Shown: in pieces, positions 58,767 through 64,000 of the stretch
Layout of the letters: each line of letters opens with the position of its first letter
Position numbering within the stretch: position 1 is the first letter of the stretch
Origin: Lineolata rhizophorae
Lineage: Eukaryota > Ascomycota > Dothideomycetes > Lineolatales > Lineolataceae
DNA: 64,000 bases
Reading direction: 5' to 3'
NCBI GenBank assembly: GCA_010093515.1
Contig: MU001675.1
Span: forward strand, 250,275 to 314,274
The notes under the pieces: generated by a model
Database searches by the model: none
Told to the model about the DNA's origin: nothing
What the model saw: the letters and a program-made list of their open reading frames with translations, nothing else
Made by a program: the position numbers and the translations under genes

Positions 58767-59392
58767 TCACCTTTTTTCCTTCGCACTTTCAATGTGGGAG
58801 TTGGAACCCGCCATGCTACGACGATGCATGTGGTGGGTGGACTGGCGAGAAGACCCGTGATTCTTTGGCGGGGTGTGCAAGACCGCATCGTCCTCAAAGC
58901 ACGTCGAGCGGCTAGGTGACCCACAGCTCGTGTGGTCTGCGTGGCCGCCGTGCACACTCATATAGCGGTTGTTGGGAGTAGATTGTGGGTCTGCCGAGCG
59001 CGTGGCCTGGTTGGCGGGGCGGAAAGGAGTGATCTCAGGCGGAGGGGACTGAGCAGCAAGGCTAGGCGTCGGCGGCGTGGCCGACAAGAAGGCCGGGCGC
59101 ACCTCCTTCCCCTGCCACAAGTCCGAGAATGCCTGGATAAATTCGTCGTGGTGGACGAGTTCTGGCGACCAAGTATGAAAGTAGCCGCAGAAATAGCAGC
59201 GAATCAAAAGAGGCTCCTCCACAGATGCCCCGAAGGCGTTATTGTCGGTCAGTGGCCTGGAGGTTGCTTGGTTAACTTCCGAGTGTTGAGAAGCGTAGTT
59301 ACGACACGCGTCGTCGCGAGAACCTACTGTGAGCCCGATGATTGGGTGTTCTGAGGTGGAGACCTCAGATTTCCGTTCGACAAAGTATTCAT
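58767..59392 (-). CDS. Small protein of unknown family
   Basis: Proposed 172 aa from exons 59392-59364 and 59256-58767. The core is IRCYFCGYFHTWSPELVHHD then EFIQAFSDLWQGKEVRPAFL, followed by a long Pro/Ser/Thr-rich tail with several His residues (STHHMHRRSM). One C-x2-C pair is present; no complete metal site can be drawn. The intron has a weak donor (GTCTCC) but a good acceptor (CCTCCAG). Without it the frame stays open through the same region, so an unspliced start further upstream is possible. I do not recognise the protein. Confidence 0.45.
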
Positions 59393-60918
59393 CTTATGTT
59401 CTGAGCTCTGCTTGTAATCTGTGTTGCCGGAATAGTAGATCGGAGGAGTGGAGTGGAGGATCTAAGAGGAAGCGGCCGCTCTGCAAGAGTGGGCGAGCTT
59501 ATTCACTCAGCGCGAGAAGCATGGCCGCAAAAACTGGCCTCCGGATTCCCGCGCAATTGAGCTGGATTTCGCTTAAGCGGTCAAGAGCACGAGATTGCCG
59601 TGAGCTTGCGTCCTAATCTTGGGATTTATTTGAAGGCTTGAAGGTATAATTTGTTGTCTAGGGCCTTTTGCCTAGTAGACATTACAATTGAAGGTTGTAA
59701 TCTTCAGATTACATAAGCATAGGATCTCAAGGTCGATGTTTGGTGCATACCTCCTAGCATATGCAAGCGCTCATGATGCGTAACATTAAGGGCGGCATAC
59801 CTGTTGATGTTATACTATGAGCCTTTTACTAAGCTTGGTAGCACTTTAGGCTCTCAAGACTATATTCCCATTACGAATACAAATTCAACTTGCAATTCGC
59901 TTATGTTAATAGCATACGAATATGGGCCTAAGATATAATGTTATTTTGAATATATAGTGGTGAATATAGGATAGCTTTTGTTAGAACTAGCATGCCCCAG
60001 CCTGCAACTAGCCAACTTGGCCAAAAGAGTGGCACAGTATCGCACTTCAGTACGTTACTGCTAGCTAGGAACTACATACATGCTACCAGTTTTATGCGGT
60101 TAGGTCCCTATCCTAAATGTATATACGCCACAGGTTATTATTAACAGAAATAAACAATCGGGCAAGTATATTATCATCAGATACGAAGCTACACGTATGC
60201 CGCTATATGTATAAAAGGGTATCTTCTATTAGTTAAAGTACAGTGTATAGCTTACCACTCGATACTAACTTCAATTAACTCCAGAGAATATAAGACACTT
60301 CTAGCAAGTTAGGCATCTATCTCAGACGTGTATGTGCTACAAAAGTGTCTTGATCACAATATAACACTAATATACGTATATTTTTATCTTAACCTCATCC
60401 GGCGGAACCTACTATACTAATAATATAGCATCTTCTATCAGTTGTAATGCTACTATTTAGTGATAGGCTATCAATAACTATAGAGAGCTTATACTAGAAG
60501 AAGAAGATAGATATAAAATCTTGGTAGTATATTGTATTAGTTAACTATAGATTTGTAACTAAGTGTGTTTACCAATATATAGTGGTAGGTTTCGAACATT
60601 CCTTTCAGTAGTAATGTTATACTACGGATTGTGAGTAATAGTGAAGAAACTTCCGCACAAAAGAGGTGCTATGAATTATCAAGAAAGGCTATGGTAAAGG
60701 TTCTCAATAAACAAAACATTACCCGACAATAAGCACAGTAGAACTACAACAATCCATGCTTTTATCGACCAGTTAGCATAATTACATAGCATGCAAATAG
60801 TAGAGCTTGCTCAATTGTATAGACTAAACAAGGATTCTCAGAGACGTTCCTCTTCTCTCGTCAAAGAGGTTGTAGGATAATAAGACATTGGCGGCAAACT
60901 AACTGATTAGTCCTACAT

Positions 60919-61233
60919 TGTCACGGTCTGGAAGACAAGCAGAAATTCCCGAAGGAAAACCTTGAATTCGAGCTAATTGACAAGAGCTTACACGAAGAAG
61001 AAAAGAAAGGAGAAGAGAAGGAAGAAGAGCAGGCCAGAAGGGGTTTATATACACGAGCCGGGAAAGTTCCCGGTAGCAGTAACACGCATAGATCACGTTC
61101 TAAGAGTAACACGCCAAAGTGAATGCTGCTGATAACACAAATGGTGACGCTAACGCTAGTATTAGTAGCAACGCTGGAGGTAGTAACCGTTAGATCCTGT
61201 GTGAATATAGATTGGTGAGTGGGGCCCGTGACA
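60919..61233. repeat. Solo LTR of an LTR retrotransposon, with target duplication
   Basis: A 315-bp unit that starts TGTCACGG and ends CCGTGACA, so its ends are inverted repeats with the TG..CA termini of LTRs. It is flanked on both sides by TACAT (60914-60918 and 61234-61238), a 5-bp target duplication. Inside are a TATA-like TTTATATA (61044-61051) and a short palindrome CCGGGAAAGTTCCCGG just after it. No internal coding region or second LTR lies nearby, so this is a recombined single LTR. Whether Ty1/copia or Ty3/gypsy cannot be told. The intact duplication suggests moderate age at most. Confidence 0.8.
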
Positions 61234-61262
61234 TACATAGAGAAATGCGTAGCATTTCGTAC

Positions 61263-61667
61263 TTACAAAGCTCCAAGCAATATACAATACAAGAAGCAAA
61301 TAAAAGCACATGCAATATTATTCTTCACTATTATTTTCTCTTCCCACCTTGCAAGCCGATGCTTATAGGGGGCTTCTATCTGGGAAGTATTTACCGGTGA
61401 AACCCTCTGGGGAAGAAAACCTGTCCGAGTTTGTCGGAGGGCCAGGCAGTGCAGCAGTATATGCCAGGGTGTCTGTTTTCCACCTGCGCATTGGCATTGT
61501 CCTGTAGGGTATTGTGGAACCCTCGCTTTTGTGTGGAAGGCGGCGAGCCCTATCCGCCCTGTCCGGGCCTGGATTAAGATTGAGCTTTCCACTTTCCTGA
61601 GCTGCTTATGCCGGTTTAATTGAATACAGTTAAACTTCTTGAGAGTATTACCAAGTAAGGAAACCAT
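61263..61667 (-). mobile_element. Fragment of a Tad-like LINE (3' part of ORF2)
   Basis: The minus-strand frame contains KVESSILIQARTGRIGLAAF, then HTKARVPQYPTGQCQCAGGK and TPWHILLHC. This is the pattern at the very end of fungal Tad-clade non-LTR ORF2 proteins: an ARTGxIGLAAF helix followed by a C-x-C...H-x4-C motif after the RNase H domain. Reverse transcriptase and RNase H parts are not recognisable upstream (61.7-62.5 kb), which is AT-rich and stop-ridden. The element is a dead 5'-truncated or mutated relic. It lies next to, but not inside, the solo LTR. Confidence 0.65.
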
Positions 61668-63058
61668 CTAAGATGCTTCATGAACGCAAGTGATCATGTA
61701 TTTATTATAGGCGCAAAGGCTTGATAAACTAGGAGGCATTAGATGAGCTATTCTGTGGTATTATTGGTTCCTATTTCTTTGAAACTGCGTATCATATAAT
61801 GAGATGTTTTGAGTAGGAAGAAATAAAACACATGCCGAAAACTAGTAGATTTCTATAACGCGAAAGTGTATAAACATGGCGTCTTTGTTGTAAAAAGAAT
61901 ATCAAACCCGTATAACCTTTCCGTAGTACATTATGAAGTTGGAATAGCCTTATAGTAAAAGCCACCGTATCTCTCAAGACTTGTGCCTTTCTAAGTCTTA
62001 CAGTGGGACAGAATGTCATAAGAGTGGGGAGGGCGGACATAAATTATGTGTTCTTATTAAAGTCAGCTTTGGGAAAGGAGTTGATTAGGCAGTGCTGGAA
62101 TTACCCCGACCGGTATACATAGTCATATCCGCAAGCTACACCAAGAAAACTTAGTAAGTACAACAGACCGCGGAGATGTTAAATCACTAAAAAGGTAGCC
62201 GAGAATAACAACTAATATAAATGAATGACTGAGTATTACTATACCTGCCTAATATAGCATGACGAATACAACCATTCAAGTTCTTTCTGGGCCTGCTATC
62301 TTGCTCGAAGAACGATATTCGATACTAGATATATGAAGAGTAGCTAGCAAGGGAAGATATGTCATTATTTGAACTTAATTTCCATCATTGTTTACGTGAA
62401 GGGTATTAGTCAAACACAACTGCCATTAAGGATCTCACAGTAGCGACCAAGCATTATTCCGACCAGTCTCAAGCGAAACATCAAATAGAACCATGCATAA
62501 AGAAAAAAAATTTCCGAGAATTGGAAACCCAAAGATCTCGGAAAGTCAGGCTGGTCGCCGTCCCACTGCTAGCACTGCGGGCGGCTGAAAGAGTCGCGCA
62601 TTAGGTACCGCGAGGTTAATTGCGCGCTGCGAACGCGCTCAAAAGCGCTCAGTTTTTGTCAGAATAAAGGATCCGCAACGGGCGTTCTCCAAGCGCATCT
62701 GGCCAAAATAAAATTTCCTTCTTTTTGTGTCGGTTGACGAAAAAGGGTGCTATTTTTGCCGTCACGGGAGTACCTACCCTAGCTCAGCACGCGCCCGACC
62801 AATCAGCTCGCCAGACGCCCCTTGGCGAACCACCCACCGCGTGTCCAGCCCGCAACGCGTCCCCCAAACACTTCCCTCCTTCGTCGCGCAATCGACCCTC
62901 TTGCTCCCCCCATTTTACGCCCCGTACTCCACCTCCACTCCGATTTATCCTCTCACACCAAACATGCATTACGCGCGCGCATAACAACACCACCTACTTA
63001 TCCCAGCTCCCGACCACGCGACCCAAACAATCTACGCACTTACCTACCTGGCCATACG

Positions 63059-64000
63059 ATGAAAACCTACTCCCGCCGCTCGCTCCTCTCCACGGGCGCC
63101 TCGTTCGCGCCCGACGAGAAACGCCGCCGTCGCGATCGCCTCGCAGACGACAGCAGCGCCCTCGGGTCTGTTTTCCCCTCCGCAACGTGCGCGCCGTCGT
63201 CATCCACCACGCGCACATCATCGTCGTCGCCCACGCAGCTCGCTTCTTCGGACCCGGCTGCACTGTGCGAAGGGGCGAGCACGCCGCCTTCGTCGCCGCC
63301 GCCGCCGGCGCCGGAGCCAACGGAAATGGAGCGGGCAGCGCCGGCGTGGGGGCCGGGGCGCGGGTTGAAGAGGAAGCGAGAGAAGGCTGCGTCATGGCCG
63401 GGGGAGGAGGGAGAGCGCACGGTGGAGAAGCAGGATGACGAGAAGGACGAGAACGGGGACGGAGATGAGCACGGGAACGGCAGGATACATGGCAAGATAC
63501 CGGGCGACCGCAGCGCGTCCCGACGGCGGCGCCGCGCCCCGCTCACGGAAACGCCGGACGACAACGCGCGCCGTGCGCCGTGCTCCTCACGCCGGCACGC
63601 AGCGCCATCCGCTCCGCATCCCTCGCGGAAGCCCGACCCGCCAACCTGTCCGGCACACCTCCCACCGCGCCAACTGAACCTCGACCCCGCCCGCGCTCCC
63701 GCTCCCAAGCCCAAGCCCAAGCCCAAGCCCGCCCCGAAACGCCTCACCCAACTCCGGCTCTCCCTCCACCCCCTCGACGCCCCGCCCCCGTCCCGCAAGA
63801 CCTGCCCCCTCTGCGGCATGTCGTACACGGCCACGAGCGCCGAGGACGCGGCGCTGCACCAGCGCTTCCACGCCCAGCACGAGCGCGGCGTCGACATGAC
63901 GCGGGGCTTCGTCGAGTGGGCGGCGGGCGGCGGTGCCGGCGGCGGTGCCGGCGGCGGTGGACGCATCGTCTGGCGGGCCGCCGGCGGCGGCGCCGTCGTG
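63059..64000 (+). CDS. eco1: Cohesin acetyltransferase Eco1, N-terminal part (cut by window edge)
   Basis: Acetylates Smc3 to lock sister-chromatid cohesion during S phase. The frame is open for 314 codons to the edge. The first 230 residues are disordered, Arg/Ser/Pro-rich, with a KPKPKPKPKP stretch. Then comes the family's conserved entry KRLTQLRLSLHPLD and a C2H2 zinc finger: C-PL-C-GMSYTATSAEDAAL-H-x3-H, ending FHAQHERGVDMTRGF. After it a Gly/Ala-rich stretch (WAAGGGAGGGAGGGG) encoded by GGC/GGT repeats appears, where other fungi have a short linker before the GNAT domain. The acetyltransferase domain itself lies beyond the window. The ATG at 63059 is the first in frame after the leader. 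Confidence 0.85.
   Translation, partial: MKTYSRRSLLSTGASFAPDEKRRRRDRLADDSSALGSVFPSATCAPSSSTTRTSSSSPTQLASSDPAALCEGASTPPSSPPPPAPEPTEMERAAPAWGPGRGLKRKREKAASWPGEEGERTVEKQDDEKDENGDGDEHGNGRIHGKIPGDRSASRRRRRAPLTETPDDNARRAPCSSRRHAAPSAPHPSRKPDPPTCPAHLPPRQLNLDPARAPAPKPKPKPKPAPKRLTQLRLSLHPLDAPPPSRKTCPLCGMSYTATSAEDAALHQRFHAQHERGVDMTRGFVEWAAGGGAGGGAGGGGRIVWRAAGGGAVV

Larger units (their letters stand above)
59393..63058. other. AT-rich gene-free region with repeat relics
   Basis: About 3.6 kb. From 59.64 to 62.55 kb the base content drops sharply to AT-rich, TA-step-rich sequence with frequent stops in all frames, as seen where repeat-induced point mutation has acted on repeats. A solo LTR and a LINE fragment inside it are listed separately. 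From 62.55 kb the sequence turns GC-rich again and forms the eco1 promoter and CT-rich leader. Confidence 0.6.

Noticed and set aside
61792-62040. 82-codon minus-strand frame upstream of the LINE fragment
   Set aside because: It does not match reverse transcriptase or RNase H motifs; probably chance in AT-rich sequence.
35905-63059. apc2, smc6 and eco1 as a functional cluster
   Set aside because: The genes are far apart, on different strands, and separated by unrelated genes; linkage is probably chance.

Overview
The window looks like a chromosomal segment of a filamentous ascomycete (Pezizomycotina). Genes carry short spliceosomal introns (mostly 57-142 bp, GT..AG) and the content is typical of moulds: a NoxB-type NADPH oxidase, Dal5-like carriers, a KGG/Con-10-like stress protein and a DUF1989 protein, followed by conserved nuclear genes (APC2, SMC6, ECO1). 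Gene spacing is loose, with several long non-coding stretches and one AT-rich repeat island.

Layout, left to right. The left edge cuts through the 5' end of a pogo/Fot-type DDE transposase gene on the minus strand. At 1.4-21.1 kb lie noxB, a Dal5-like carrier, a monocarboxylate-type carrier and a second Dal5-like carrier; an 8.8 kb gene-poor gap between the last two holds a decayed coding relic near 16.5-17.7 kb. A small ubiquitin-like/AN1 zinc-finger protein follows at 24.5-25.2 kb. At 27.8-30.4 kb, on the minus strand, is the most unusual feature: a head-to-tail array of at least six tiny open reading frames, each little more than one RanBP2-type zinc finger (W-x-C-x2-C-x3-N-x6-C-x2-C) usually extended by H-x2-C-x2-C, plus decayed copies. 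At 31.6-34.3 kb are a DUF1989 (urea carboxylase-associated) protein with an unusual low-complexity insert and a KGG-repeat stress protein.

The right half (35.9-58.3 kb) is conserved housekeeping: APC2, a Ca2+/H+ exchanger-like protein that has lost both family-defining glutamates, a large F-box protein with His-rich and acidic tails, SMC6, a second F-box protein and a probable mitochondrial protein. A small unrecognised gene follows. From 59.6 to 62.6 kb the sequence becomes AT-rich and holds a solo LTR with an intact 5-bp target duplication and the degraded 3' part of a Tad-like LINE. The right edge cuts through the cohesin acetyltransferase gene eco1.

APC2, SMC6 and ECO1 all act in chromosome cohesion and segregation, but nothing in the sequence shows co-regulation. 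Exon limits were chosen by hand from splice consensus, reading frame and family conservation. Every multi-exon model given sums to a whole number of codons, but none has transcript support.
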